From contig CAYLRF010000023.1 in NCBI GenBank assembly GCA_964385995.1, positions 1 to 24,322 on the forward strand: DNA of 24,322 nt, given 5' to 3'. Shown here one piece after another: positions 8,006-15,582 of this stretch; the stretch's first letter is position 1, and every line of letters begins with the position of its first letter. This DNA is from CAYLRF01 sp964385995. GTDB lineage: Bacteria > Bacillota > Clostridia > Lachnospirales > Lachnospiraceae. A program made the translations under genes and the position numbers. The notes below the pieces were generated by a model. It did not search any database. It saw only the letters and a list, made by a program, of their open reading frames with translations, and was not told the DNA's origin.

Positions 8006-8203
8006 ATGCCGAAGATGAAGACAAAGAGAGCCGCCGCGAAGCGATTTTCAAAAACGGGCACGGGGCTCTTAAAGAGGAATAAAGCTTACAAAAGCCACAT
8101 TCTGACGAAGAAGAGCACGAAGAGAAAGAGAAATCTCAGACAGTCCGCCATCACGGACAGCACGAACGCGAAGAGTATGAAAAGGCTTATGCCCTACATT
8201 TAG
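8006..8203 (+). CDS. rpmI: 50S ribosomal protein L35
   Basis: Small basic protein of the large ribosomal subunit. 65 residues is the standard length, beginning with the family signature MPKMKTKRAAAKRF, with the HILTKKSTKRKRNLR core and the LMPYI end. AAGGAGGAG (starting at 7990) gives a strong ribosome binding site. Lies between infC and rplT as in most bacteria. Confidence 0.98.
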   Translation: MPKMKTKRAAAKRFSKTGTGLLKRNKAYKSHILTKKSTKRKRNLRQSAITDSTNAKSMKRLMPYI

Positions 8204-8235
8204 ACTGTCCGTTATCGCTAAGGAGGTAATTACAC

Positions 8236-8586
8236 ATGGCAAGAGTTAAAGGCGGTATGACCGCGAGAAGAAAACATAATAAAGTATTGAAGCTGGCCAA
8301 GGGATACAGGGGCGCCAGATCCAAGCAGTACCGCGTGGCGAAGCAGTCCGTGATGAGGGCGCTCGCTTCGTCTTACGCCGGAAGAAAGCAGCGTAAGCGT
8401 GACATGAGAACGCTTTGGATATCGCGTATAAACGCCGCGGCCAGATTAAACGGCATCTCATACAGCAGGATGATGCACGGCCTCAAAGTGGCGGGTGTGC
8501 AGATAAATCGAAAGATACTGGCGGATATGGCCGTGACGGACCCGGAAGGGTTCGCGGCGCTCGCGAAGATGGCGGCCGAGTCGTAA
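8236..8586 (+). CDS. rplT: 50S ribosomal protein L20
   Basis: Early-assembly protein that binds 23S rRNA domain I and, in Bacillus, feeds back on its own operon. The 116 residues match L20 throughout: MARVKGGMTARRKHNK, LAKGYRGARSKQYRVAKQSV, RDMRTLWISRINAAAR, NGISYSRMMHGLK and the end DPEGFAALAKMA. TAAGGAGGT (8219-8227) lies upstream at good spacing. It is the likely ligand of the leader upstream of infC. Confidence 0.98.
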   Translation: MARVKGGMTARRKHNKVLKLAKGYRGARSKQYRVAKQSVMRALASSYAGRKQRKRDMRTLWISRINAAARLNGISYSRMMHGLKVAGVQINRKILADMAVTDPEGFAALAKMAAES

Positions 8587-8662
8587 TGCGGGATATTTTC
8601 CGCGGGCGGAAAGATACGGCGCGGGGCGTTCTTAAATCCCCGCCCGGCGGGAGCCTATGAAC
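8587..8662 (+). other. rplT to tRNA-Pro spacer with two hairpins
   Basis: TTTCCGC (8597-8603) can pair with GCGGAAA (8606-8612), and GCGGGG (8621-8626) with CCCCGC (8638-8643). Neither is followed by a T-run, so I cannot call a terminator. The tRNA may be read through from the ribosomal operon and released by processing. No separate tRNA promoter is evident. Confidence 0.35.
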
Positions 8663-8737
8663 CGGGGTGTGGCTCAGCTTGGCCAGAGCGCCCGGTTTGG
8701 GACCGGGAGGCCGCAGGTTCGAATCCTGTCACCCCGA
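8663..8737 (+). tRNA. tRNA-Pro (anticodon TGG)
   Basis: A full cloverleaf can be drawn over 75 bases. The acceptor arm pairs CGGGGTG with CACCCCG, and the discriminator is A at 8737. The D arm is GCTC/GAGC with a ten-base loop. The anticodon arm pairs CCCGG with CCGGG around TTTGGGA, giving the anticodon TGG. The variable loop is AGGCC. The T arm is GCAGG/CCTGT around TTCGAAT. The 3' CCA is not encoded, so a CCA-adding enzyme is required. Confidence 0.96.
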
Positions 8738-8783
8738 AATCAGTAAATCCCCAAAAGATATTTTTGCTGAGAGAGGTTTTTAG

Positions 8784-8814
8784 GAGCCGCGGCCCGGTAA
8801 GGCCGCGGCTCTTT
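8784..8814 (+). terminator. strong GC hairpin downstream of tRNA-Pro
   Basis: GAGCCGCGGCC (8784-8794) and GGCCGCGGCTC (8801-8811) form a perfect 11-bp stem around CGGTAA, followed by TTTG. The U-tract is short, but the stem is the strongest in the window. It probably ends the ribosomal operon/tRNA transcript. Confidence 0.68.
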
Positions 8815-8829
8815 GTAAGAGATCGTGAG

Positions 8830-8918
8830 GAAGTATTTATCACGCCGCGCGTAAATGGATGTGTCAGGTTTAATCGATCGGCCCGCGCTTGTGAAGTATA
8901 TATCACGCCGCGCGTAAA
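8830..8918 (+). repeat. two direct 26-bp repeats upstream of the YigZ-family gene
   Basis: The 26 bases at 8830-8855 recur at 8893-8918 with a single mismatch (T or A at the eighth base); the shared core is TATCACGCCGCGCGTAAA. The copies are 63 bp apart and the intervening DNA is not repeated. The second copy ends 22 bases before the gene start, where a promoter or operator would lie. Confidence 0.7.
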
Positions 8919-8940
8919 CATATTTCGGCGGATGCGAAAG

Positions 8941-9585
8941 ATGGCGAATTTAAATCCGAAGAAAACGTCAAATGTGATAATTAAAGGCGGCGAGGCCGAG
9001 ATCACGGTCAAAAAATCACGGTTCATCGCCGAGGTAGTGCCGGCTTTGACGGAAAGTGACGCGCTCTTATTTTTGGAATCCCGTAAAAAGAAATATCGGG
9101 ACGCGTCGCACCATTGCTTCGCGTATGTGACGGGAGGTTACCCGACCGTAAAAAGATGCGGAGACGACGGGGAGCCTCACGGCACGGCGGGAAGACCGAT
9201 CCTGGACGTTCTTCTGGGCGAGGATCTTACGGGAGCGGTATCCGTGGTGACGAGGTATTTCGGCGGTACGCTTCTGGGCACGGGCGGCCTTATAAGAGCT
9301 TATCGTGACGCGGCGAAAGAGGCGGTCGCCGCGTGTGACATAAGGCAGGCGCGATCCGCGAGACGCCTTAAGGTACGCGTGCCCTACCCGGCGCTTGCCG
9401 CGGCGCGGTCGGTATTTGCCGCGTATCGACTAAAACCTCTCTCGGAGGATTACGGCGGGGAAGTTTTATTTGACATATCCGTGGATGACGAAGACGCCTC
9501 CGGCTTCATCTCGCGGTTAAACGGGGCCGCCGCGGGGAAATGTGACATAGCCGAAGCCGGGACTTGCTTTGTAATTGATAAATAG
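8941..9585 (+). CDS. yigZ: YigZ/YvyE-type IMPACT family protein (UPF0029)
   Basis: Member of the widespread IMPACT N-terminal domain family. The bacterial role is uncertain (translation-associated; the eukaryotic homologue regulates Gcn2). From ATG 8941 it has 214 residues, the usual size. The N-terminal domain holds the family features KKSRFIAEV, ASHHCFAYV, DDGEPHGTAGRPILD and VTRYFGGTLLGTGGLIRAY. The C-terminal ferredoxin-like domain (DUF1949 type) covers about residues 138-195. The open frame reaches back to 8764 through the terminator hairpin and the direct repeats, but the homology begins at about ITVKKSRF, so I choose 8941; ATG 8932 is possible. The ribosome binding site is weak. A stand-alone gene between tRNA-Pro and typA. 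Confidence 0.88.
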   Translation: MANLNPKKTSNVIIKGGEAEITVKKSRFIAEVVPALTESDALLFLESRKKKYRDASHHCFAYVTGGYPTVKRCGDDGEPHGTAGRPILDVLLGEDLTGAVSVVTRYFGGTLLGTGGLIRAYRDAAKEAVAACDIRQARSARRLKVRVPYPALAAARSVFAAYRLKPLSEDYGGEVLFDISVDDEDASGFISRLNGAAAGKCDIAEAGTCFVIDK

Positions 9586-9642
9586 ATGTCGGGACGGAAA
9601 GTGATATTACGTTTGGTTGACGCTGCGCGTTTCCTTTGTCTT

Positions 9643-9675
9643 ACCCGATATTCGGGTTTCGCGGGGCCGCTTTTT
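9643..9675 (+). terminator. weak terminator after the YigZ-family gene
   Basis: ACCCGA (9643-9648) pairs with TCGGGT (9652-9657) around TAT, and a short GC-rich hairpin (9661-9670) is followed by five T. Either could end the upstream transcript. The rest of the 231-base spacer before typA holds no gene I can support. Confidence 0.35.
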
Positions 9676-9816
9676 GCTTTATCCTCGTATTGAGGCGGGC
9701 AAACGATCCTTTTCCCTCACCGGCAGGAGGGCATGCCGCGCGTCAGGGGTTTTCGGCCTTGACATCTTACAATTGACAATCGGACGGCGAAAGACCGCGA
9801 AGAAAGAAGATTTCAC

Positions 9817-11652
9817 ATGAGACTTAAGAGACAGGATGTCAGAAATATAGCTATTATCGCGCATGTCGATCACGGCAAGACCACGCTCGTGGACGAGCTT
9901 TTAAAGCAAAGCGGCGTGTTTCGCGCGAATCAGGAAGTCGCCGAGAGGGTCATGGACTCAAACGATATCGAAAGAGAGCGCGGGATCACGATTCTCTCCA
10001 AGAACACGGCCGTTTATTATAAGGGCACGAAGATAAATATCGTCGACACTCCGGGGCACGCCGATTTCGGCGGAGAAGTGGAGCGCGTGCTAAAGATGGT
10101 GGACGGCGCGATACTCGTCGTGGACGCCTTCGAGGGAACCATGCCGCAGACCAGATTCGTGCTGGGAAAAGCGCTTGAAATGCATTTGCCTATGATAGTG
10201 TGCGTAAATAAGATCGACCGGCCTCAGGCTAGAGCGAAGGAAGTGGTCGACGAGGTGCTGGAGCTTTTCATGGACATGAACGCTTCCGATGAGCAGCTTG
10301 ACTGCCCGTTCATATTTGCCTCGGCTAAGGAAGGAAAGGCCGCGTTAAGTCCGGACGGGGAGGCAAAGGACATGTCGCCGCTTTTCGAGGCCATATTAAA
10401 TTACATACCCGCGCCCAAGGGCGATCCGGAGAGCGGAGCGCAGATGCTTATAAGCACCATAGATTACAACGATTACGTGGGGCGAATCGGCGTGGGTAAA
10501 GTCGAAAACGGCGTGATCCGCGAGGGGCAGGAGATGGTGGTGGTAAACGCTCACGACCCCGGCAAACAGCAAAAGGTGAAGGTGAGCCGCCTCTATGAGT
10601 TCGACGGGTTAAAAAGGGTGGAAGTAAAGGAAGCGAATTTCGGCTCGATCGTCGCGGTTTCGGGAATCCCGGATATTTCCATCGGAGACACCTTATGCTC
10701 GCCCGAATTTCCCGAGGCGATACCGTTTCAGAAGATCTCAGAGCCCACCATAGCCATGCAGTTTATCGTAAATGACAGCCCTTTCGCCGGGCAGGAAGGT
10801 AAATACGTAACGTCAAGACATTTAAGAGAGCGGCTTTTCAGAGAGTTAAATACCGACGTCAGCCTGCGCGTGGAAGAGGTGGAGGGCACGAAGGACTGCT
10901 TTAAAGTCTCGGGAAGAGGAGAGCTTCACCTGTCGGTCCTCGTGGAGAACATGAGGCGCGAAGGATATGAATTCGCGGTGAGCAAGGCCGAAGTGCTCTA
11001 TAAACGGGATGAGTCGGGCAAACTTTTGGAACCCATAGAGACAGCTTATGTGGACGTCCCCGATGAATTTACGGGCACCGTGATCGATAAGTTAAGCGGC
11101 AGAAAAGGAGAACTCGTGGACATGAACGCCTCAAACGGCGGTATCACGAGACTCGTGTTTTCCATACCGGCGAGGGGTCTTATCGGATATCGGAGCGAAT
11201 TTCTCACGGACACCAAGGGCAACGGCGTCATGAATACCGCTTTTGACGGATACATGCCGTATAAGGGAGACATCCAGTACCGAAAGCAGGGATCTCTTAT
11301 CGCTTTCGAGGCCGGGGAGGCGGTCACATACGGGCTCTTCGCCGCGCAGGAGAGGGGGACGTTATTTATTTCACCGGGTGAAAGGGTATACGCCGGCATG
11401 GTAGTCGGGCAGAACGCGAAAGCCGACGATATCGAAGTCAACGTCTGCAAGACGAAGCACCTTACAAATACTAGGGCTGCGGGCTCGGACGACGCGCTTC
11501 GCCTTACCGCTCCGCGCCTGTTAAGCCTCGAGGAGGCCCTTGATTTTATCGACACGGACGAGCTCTTGGAGGTCACGCCGAAGAGTCTTCGCATAAGGAA
11601 AAAGATACTTGACGCGCGTCTCAGAAAGAGAGCCGCCGCCCAGAGAGGGTAA
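9817..11652 (+). CDS. typA: translational GTPase TypA/BipA
   Basis: Ribosome-associated GTPase of the EF-G family, involved in 50S assembly and growth at low temperature or under stress. 611 residues is typical. The G motifs are in order: G1 AHVDHGKT (15-22), switch I RGITI (55-59), G3 DTPGH (77-81), G4 NKID (131-134) and G5 SAK near 169. The beta-barrel, EF-G domain III/V-like parts and the BipA-specific C-terminal domain follow (RGLIGYRSEFLTDTKGNG; VCKTKHLTNTRAAGSDD). The upstream region has only a purine-rich AAGAAAGAAG as ribosome binding site. It is followed by an inverted repeat rather than another close gene, so it may form a single-gene transcript. Confidence 0.97.
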   Translation: MRLKRQDVRNIAIIAHVDHGKTTLVDELLKQSGVFRANQEVAERVMDSNDIERERGITILSKNTAVYYKGTKINIVDTPGHADFGGEVERVLKMVDGAILVVDAFEGTMPQTRFVLGKALEMHLPMIVCVNKIDRPQARAKEVVDEVLELFMDMNASDEQLDCPFIFASAKEGKAALSPDGEAKDMSPLFEAILNYIPAPKGDPESGAQMLISTIDYNDYVGRIGVGKVENGVIREGQEMVVVNAHDPGKQQKVKVSRLYEFDGLKRVEVKEANFGSIVAVSGIPDISIGDTLCSPEFPEAIPFQKISEPTIAMQFIVNDSPFAGQEGKYVTSRHLRERLFRELNTDVSLRVEEVEGTKDCFKVSGRGELHLSVLVENMRREGYEFAVSKAEVLYKRDESGKLLEPIETAYVDVPDEFTGTVIDKLSGRKGELVDMNASNGGITRLVFSIPARGLIGYRSEFLTDTKGNGVMNTAFDGYMPYKGDIQYRKQGSLIAFEAGEAVTYGLFAAQERGTLFISPGERVYAGMVVGQNAKADDIEVNVCKTKHLTNTRAAGSDDALRLTAPRLLSLEEALDFIDTDELLEVTPKSLRIRKKILDARLRKRAAAQRG

Positions 11653-11656
11653 GACG

Positions 11657-11727
11657 CGCGGGCCCGGTATATGCCGCGTTCGGACTCGCCGTATGTGCCG
11701 CGTTCGGACGCATCGTGTGGGCCCGCG
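11657..11727 (+). repeat. inverted repeat enclosing two 24-bp direct repeats after typA
   Basis: CGCGGGCCC (11657-11665) is matched by GGGCCCGCG (11719-11727), a perfect 9-bp stem. Inside it two 24-bp units lie head to tail (11667-11690 and 11691-11714), sharing GTAT(A/G)TGCCGCGTTCGGAC. The 3' arm is followed by ACTTTCG, too poor in T for a classical terminator, though it may end the typA transcript. Confidence 0.65.
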
Positions 11728-11740
11728 ACTTTCGTATATG

Positions 11741-11770
11741 TTGCGCCGGGGCGTCCCGCGATGTTATAAT
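11741..11770 (+). promoter_or_regulatory. candidate promoter of hpf
   Basis: A perfect TATAAT (11765-11770) is preceded, after 18 bases, by TTGCGC (11741-11746), a 4/6 match to the -35. A leader of about 120 bases follows. It is GC-rich and contains two AGGCCGC stretches (11792-11798 and 11833-11839), but I could not settle a fold. Confidence 0.6.
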
Positions 11771-11899
11771 TACCTTGGGCGACGTGTCAGGAGGCCGCTT
11801 TAGCCGGCGTCATCGGAAGATGAAGGGTGTAAGGCCGCCCGGATGACATGTCGCGGGTAGGCATTTGCTGAATCTTCTAATAGAAAGGGGCGGTGAGAC

Positions 11900-12472
11900 A
11901 TGAAGTTTATCATTACCGGGAAGAACATGGAAGTAAGTCCGAGGCTTCGCCAAACCATAGAGAAAAAACTCGGGAAGCTTGACAGATTTTTCACTCCGAT
12001 AACCGAGGTCATAGTGACCTTAAGTTCCCAAAGGGAGCGCAAAAAAATCGAGGTTACCATACCGGTTAAGGGTACCGTCATCCGTTCCGAGCAGACGAGC
12101 GACGATATGCTCATCTCGCTTGATCTGGCGTGCGAGGTGCTGGAAAGGCAGCTGTTAAAGTATAAGAATAAAATCATCGACCGCCACCGCGAGAGCGACA
12201 ATTCGCAGCCCGCGTTCGCGGAGGGCGCCTTTGCGGACGACACGAAAGATGACGGCGCGGCCGATACGGGTGAAGCCGGTGACGGGGGAGATATCAGGAT
12301 TATACGCACCAAACGCTTCGGCCTGAAACCCATGTTCCCGGAGGATGCCTGCGTGCAGATGGAGCTTTTGGGGCATGACTTTTTCGTGTTTGAAAACGCG
12401 GATACAGAGCAGGTAAATGTCGTTTATAAGAGAAAAGACGGAGCTTACGGCCTTATAGAGCCTGAGTTTTAG
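11900..12472 (+). CDS. hpf: long-form ribosome hibernation promoting factor (HPF/RaiA)
   Basis: Binds the 30S subunit and joins two ribosomes into inactive 100S particles in stationary phase. The N-terminal beta-alpha-beta domain (residues 1 to about 95, MKFIITGKNMEVSPRLRQTIEKKL) binds the decoding region. It is followed by an acidic linker (about 96-131, rich in Asp, Gly and Ala). The C-terminal dimerisation domain (about 132-190) contains RTKRFGLKPMFPEDACVQMELLGHDFFVF. This two-domain, 190-residue layout is the long form typical of Firmicutes; short HPF lacks the second domain. AGGGG precedes the ATG. Own promoter upstream, with dapA 67 bases downstream. Confidence 0.95.
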   Translation: MKFIITGKNMEVSPRLRQTIEKKLGKLDRFFTPITEVIVTLSSQRERKKIEVTIPVKGTVIRSEQTSDDMLISLDLACEVLERQLLKYKNKIIDRHRESDNSQPAFAEGAFADDTKDDGAADTGEAGDGGDIRIIRTKRFGLKPMFPEDACVQMELLGHDFFVFENADTEQVNVVYKRKDGAYGLIEPEF

Positions 12473-12539
12473 AGTCTTAAAGGGGATACTTTCGGCACGC
12501 TTTATATTGACGTGCGAGGCACGTGGAAAAGAGGGTAAA

Positions 12540-13424
12540 ATGGCTGTTTTTAAGGGAGCGGGCGTGGCGCTTGTGACACCGTTTCACGCCGACGGGAGCG
12601 TAGATTACGAGAGGTTAAAAGAGCTTATCGACTATCACTGCGATAACGGCACGGATAGCATCATCATCTGCGGCACGACGGGCGAGTCGTCGACGCTGAC
12701 GGAAGAGGAGCATGTGGAGTGCATACGCGAGGCGGTGCGGTTCGCGAAGGGTCGCATACCGGTTATCGCGGGCACGGGCTCAAACTGTACCGCCACCGCG
12801 ACGGAGCTTTCGGTGGAGGCCGTGAAAGCGGGCGTCGACGCGCTGCTTGTGGTGACGCCTTATTACAATAAAGCGACTCAGCAGGGGCTTATCGCTCACT
12901 ATACCGCGATAGCGAAAGAGGCGAAGGCGCCCATCATCATGTACAGCGTGGCAAGCAGGACGGGCTGCAACATAGAGCCCGCCACGGCTGCGTATCTCAT
13001 AAATAACGTCGATAATATCGTGGGCATAAAAGAAGCCTCCGGAAATATCACTCAGATAGCGAAGATCATGAACCTAACCGACGGCAGAGCCGATCTGTAT
13101 TCTGGAAATGACGATCAGATCGTGCCCATCATGTCTCTTGGCGGCATAGGAGTCATATCCGTGCTCGCAAATGTCGCTCCCAGGCAGACACACGACATCT
13201 GCGCCGCGTGGTTTGAGGGAGACGTGAAAAAGGCGGCGAAGCTTCAGCTCAAGGCGCTTCCTCTTATCGGGGCGCTCTTTAGCGAGGTCAATCCCATCCC
13301 CGTGAAGAAAGCGATGAACCTTATGGGTATGGACGTCGGTCCTCTTCGTATGCCGCTTACAGAGATGAGCGAGGCGAACGCGGCGAAGCTTCGGGACGCC
13401 ATGAAAGATTACGGGATACTGTGA
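12540..13424 (+). CDS. dapA: 4-hydroxy-tetrahydrodipicolinate synthase
   Basis: Condenses pyruvate with aspartate semialdehyde, the first step of lysine and diaminopimelate synthesis. From ATG 12540 it has 294 residues, the family length; an earlier in-frame TTG (12507) would add non-homologous residues, and GAGGG lies just before 12540. The TIM-barrel signatures are GTTGESSTL (45-53), the YYNK region (108-111) and the Schiff-base lysine K164 (GIKEASGN). The phosphate/substrate arginine is R140 in YSVASRTG, where the usual segment is YNVPSRTG, so two neighbouring positions deviate. A small perfect hairpin (ACGTGC/GCACGT, 12510-12524) lies just upstream. No lysine riboswitch fits in the 67-base spacer. 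dapB follows after 58 bases, probably one operon. Confidence 0.96.
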   Translation: MAVFKGAGVALVTPFHADGSVDYERLKELIDYHCDNGTDSIIICGTTGESSTLTEEEHVECIREAVRFAKGRIPVIAGTGSNCTATATELSVEAVKAGVDALLVVTPYYNKATQQGLIAHYTAIAKEAKAPIIMYSVASRTGCNIEPATAAYLINNVDNIVGIKEASGNITQIAKIMNLTDGRADLYSGNDDQIVPIMSLGGIGVISVLANVAPRQTHDICAAWFEGDVKKAAKLQLKALPLIGALFSEVNPIPVKKAMNLMGMDVGPLRMPLTEMSEANAAKLRDAMKDYGIL

Positions 13425-13482
13425 CGCGAAAGAATTTACGCAGGCGAAGAGCAGGGCGGCTTTCGGGGAGGTTTTAAATCAA

Positions 13483-14241
13483 ATGATAAGGATCATACTT
13501 CACGGCTGCAACGGGAAAATGGGGCGGATGATAACCCGGATAGCGAAAGATGACCCGGGGATTCGCATTGTGGCGGGGATAGACGTCACATCCTCCGCGG
13601 ATGAAGATTACCCGGTGTTTACTGATTGGGAGAGCTGCGACGTCGGGGCGGACGCTGTCATAGATTTTTCAAACGCCGCGGCCGCGGACAGTCTTCTCAT
13701 GCACTGCGCCGCGAAAGAGCTTCCCGTGGTGCTTTGCACGACAGGCCTTTCCGAGGAACAGCTGGAGAGGGTAAAGCAAGTCTCGAAAAAGACGGCCGTC
13801 TTAAAGTCCGCGAACATGTCTCTCGGCGTAAATCTTCTCTTAAAGCTTCTCTCACAGGCTGCGAAGGTGCTTTCTCCCGCGGGCTTTGACATGGAGATAG
13901 TGGAAAAACACCACAATAAAAAGCTTGACGCTCCCAGCGGCACCGCGATCGCTCTCGCAGACGCCCTGCGCGAAGGCGCGGGGGAAGATTACAGCTATAC
14001 GTATGACAGGAGCGGGCGGCGCGAGACGAGAAGTAAGGATGAGATCGGCATATCCTCGGTGCGTGCGGGTACGATAGTCGGCGAGCATGAGGTCATTTTC
14101 GCGGGCGAGGACGAAGTCATCGAGTTTAAGCATACGGCTTATTCGAGAGCCGTCTTCGCGAAGGGAGCGATAGAGGCCGCGAAGTTTATCGCGGGTAAAA
14201 AAACGGGACTGTATGACATGGGAGACGTCATACGTCTGTAA
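13483..14241 (+). CDS. dapB: 4-hydroxy-tetrahydrodipicolinate reductase
   Basis: NAD(P)H-dependent reductase acting directly after DapA. The nucleotide-binding loop GCNGKMG (8-14) opens a Rossmann fold. The catalytic and substrate-binding signature EKHHNKKLDAPSGTA sits at about residues 143-157, and the C-terminal part EFKHTAYSRAVFAKGAIEAAKF is typical. 252 residues is normal. GGGGAGG precedes the ATG at good distance. The last 43 bases, including the stop, are part of the 55-bp stretch that is repeated after the N run; the gene itself is complete. Confidence 0.96.
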   Translation: MIRIILHGCNGKMGRMITRIAKDDPGIRIVAGIDVTSSADEDYPVFTDWESCDVGADAVIDFSNAAAADSLLMHCAAKELPVVLCTTGLSEEQLERVKQVSKKTAVLKSANMSLGVNLLLKLLSQAAKVLSPAGFDMEIVEKHHNKKLDAPSGTAIALADALREGAGEDYSYTYDRSGRRETRSKDEIGISSVRAGTIVGEHEVIFAGEDEVIEFKHTAYSRAVFAKGAIEAAKFIAGKKTGLYDMGDVIRL

Positions 14242-14408
14242 CGACTGAATTTANNNNNNNNNNNNNNNNNNNNNNNNNNNNNNNNNNNNNNNNNNNNNNN
14301 NNNNNNNNNNNNNNNNNNNNNNNNNNNNNNNNNNNNNNNNNNNNNNNNNNNNNAAAAACGGGACTGTATGACATGGGAGACGTCATACGTCTGTAACGAC
14401 TGAATTTA
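14199..14408. other. artefactual scaffold gap flanked by an identical 55-bp overlap
   Basis: Bases 14199-14253 are repeated exactly at 14354-14408, with 100 N (14254-14353) between them. The copy includes the end of dapB. Two contigs sharing a 55-base end, joined by a placeholder, explain this; the true sequence probably lacks both the N run and one copy (155 bases). Confidence 0.9.
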
Positions 14409-14443
14409 AGACACGCGAATATATTTTGCCGCGACTTTGACGG

Positions 14444-14740
14444 GGATAGCGTGTCGCGCGTGAGTATAAGGCAGTCTCCGAGACAGCCCCGAACCGGACC
14501 CCAAGAGCCGATAACATGTCGCACGTGAGTGAATATAAGGCGGCGTATCTCCGAAGAGCGTGCTGTCGGATTAAAATCTAAGTCCCGAGGCTTGGCTGTG
14601 GATAGCGTGTCGTGCGTGAGTATAAGGCAGTCTCCGAGACAGCCCCGAACCGGGCTCTAAGAGCAGGTAACACATCGCGCGTGTATATAAGCGGCGTATC
14701 CGAGGAACGAGGGCTGTGCAGACAAAAGTAAGATTAAAAA
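14444..14740 (+). repeat. two copies of a ~156-bp imperfect tandem repeat before hisA
   Basis: Bases 14444-14497 recur at 14600-14653 with one mismatch over 54 bases. Weaker similarity continues through both units (GGCGTATC about 100 bases in; GCTGT then TTAAAA at the ends). The strong part contains a hairpin: GGC-A-GTCT, loop CCG, AGAC-A-GCC (14470-14488 in copy 1). Each unit also holds a second, diverged version of its start (TGTCGCACGTGAGT at 14517; CATCGCGCGTG at 14673), so four related segments alternate. No gene is supported in this stretch (14242-14760). Confidence 0.75.
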
Positions 14741-14760
14741 ATGCGAAAGGCGCGTAAAGC

Positions 14761-15567
14761 ATGAGATTTCGGCCCTGTATAGACATACACTGCGGCAAGG
14801 TAAAACAGATAGTAGGAGCCACCTTAAACGACGGGGGCGATAAAGCCCGGGAGAATTTCACCGCCGATAAGGGAGCCGATTATTACGCCGCGATGTACCG
14901 GGCGGACGGCCTTAAGGGAGGGCACGTCATCATGCTGAACGCGCCGACGTCGCTTTATTACGAGGAGACGAAGAAACAGGCTCTCTCGGCGCTTTTATCC
15001 TACCCCGGAGGTCTTCAGATAGGAGGGGGCATAACGCCCGAAAACGCCGCCGAGTTTTTAAACGCGGGGGCGAGCCACGTCATAGTCACATCCTATGTGT
15101 TTCGCGGCGGCCGCGTACATTGGCAGAGGCTTGCGAGGCTTCGCCAGACGGTGGGGAAAAAGCGGCTTGTCCTGGACCTAAGCTGCAGGGAAAGAGACGG
15201 GAATTATTACATAATGACCGATCGCTGGCAGAAGGAGACAGACGAGGCGTTAAGCGCGAATTTGTTGCACAGGCTTTCGGTTTACTGCGATGAATTTCTG
15301 GTGCACGGGGTGGAGTTTGAAGGTCTTGGGGAAGGTCCGGATCTGAAACTCGTGAAATTTCTCGCCGAGTCAAGCCCCGTCCCCGCGACCTACGCCGGAG
15401 GTATCGCAAACTTTAAGGATATGCGGGATATAGAGACGGCGGGACGGGGGAGAGTTGATTTTACAGTCGGAAGCGCGCTTGACATCTTCGGGGGAGAGCT
15501 TTCCTACCGGGAAATCGTGAGGATGAATGAAGCGGGACAAAATAACGCGAAACAGACAGTCAGATGA
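14761..15567 (+). CDS. hisA: HisA, eukaryotic (His6-like) type ProFAR isomerase
   Basis: Phosphoribosylformimino-5-aminoimidazole carboxamide ribotide isomerase, fourth step of histidine synthesis. The 268-residue TIM barrel resembles yeast His6 more than ordinary bacterial HisA. Shared features are CIDIHCGKVKQIVG, the ADYYAAMYR segment, the GLQIGGGI strand, VIVTSYVF, LVLDLSCRE, DEFLVHGVEFEGLG and VDFTVGSALDIFGG. The catalytic pair corresponds to D8 and D139. The gene stands outside any his operon and lies 15 bases before secA. GAAAGG upstream is an acceptable ribosome binding site. Ordinary HisA or TrpC-like isomerases are less likely given these motifs. Confidence 0.88.
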   Translation: MRFRPCIDIHCGKVKQIVGATLNDGGDKARENFTADKGADYYAAMYRADGLKGGHVIMLNAPTSLYYEETKKQALSALLSYPGGLQIGGGITPENAAEFLNAGASHVIVTSYVFRGGRVHWQRLARLRQTVGKKRLVLDLSCRERDGNYYIMTDRWQKETDEALSANLLHRLSVYCDEFLVHGVEFEGLGEGPDLKLVKFLAESSPVPATYAGGIANFKDMRDIETAGRGRVDFTVGSALDIFGGELSYREIVRMNEAGQNNAKQTVR

Positions 15568-15582
15568 GGAGTTTTAAAGAAA

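Noticed and set aside
8830..8918. CRISPR-like array from the direct repeats
   Set aside because: There are only two copies, there is no third repeat, and no cas genes are in the window.
9617..9820. 67-codon open frame before typA
   Set aside because: It starts at a non-ATG codon with no ribosome binding site, has no recognisable domain, and overlaps the typA start. It looks like a chance frame in GC-rich DNA.
11609..11803. 64-codon open frame overlapping the typA 3' end
   Set aside because: It is a shifted reading of typA and of the 24-bp repeats (repeated CRVRT), rich in Arg and Pro, with no start signal.
12155..12376. Minus-strand frames over hpf, secA and others
   Set aside because: These are mirror images of strongly recognised genes and carry no domains. 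The low-complexity composition follows from the codon usage of the real gene.
12473..12539. Lysine riboswitch or T-box before dapA
   Set aside because: The spacer is only 67 bases, far too short for either, and holds only a six-pair hairpin.
14228..14524. Minus-strand frame through the second N run
   Set aside because: It is created by the N placeholder and the duplicated contig end.
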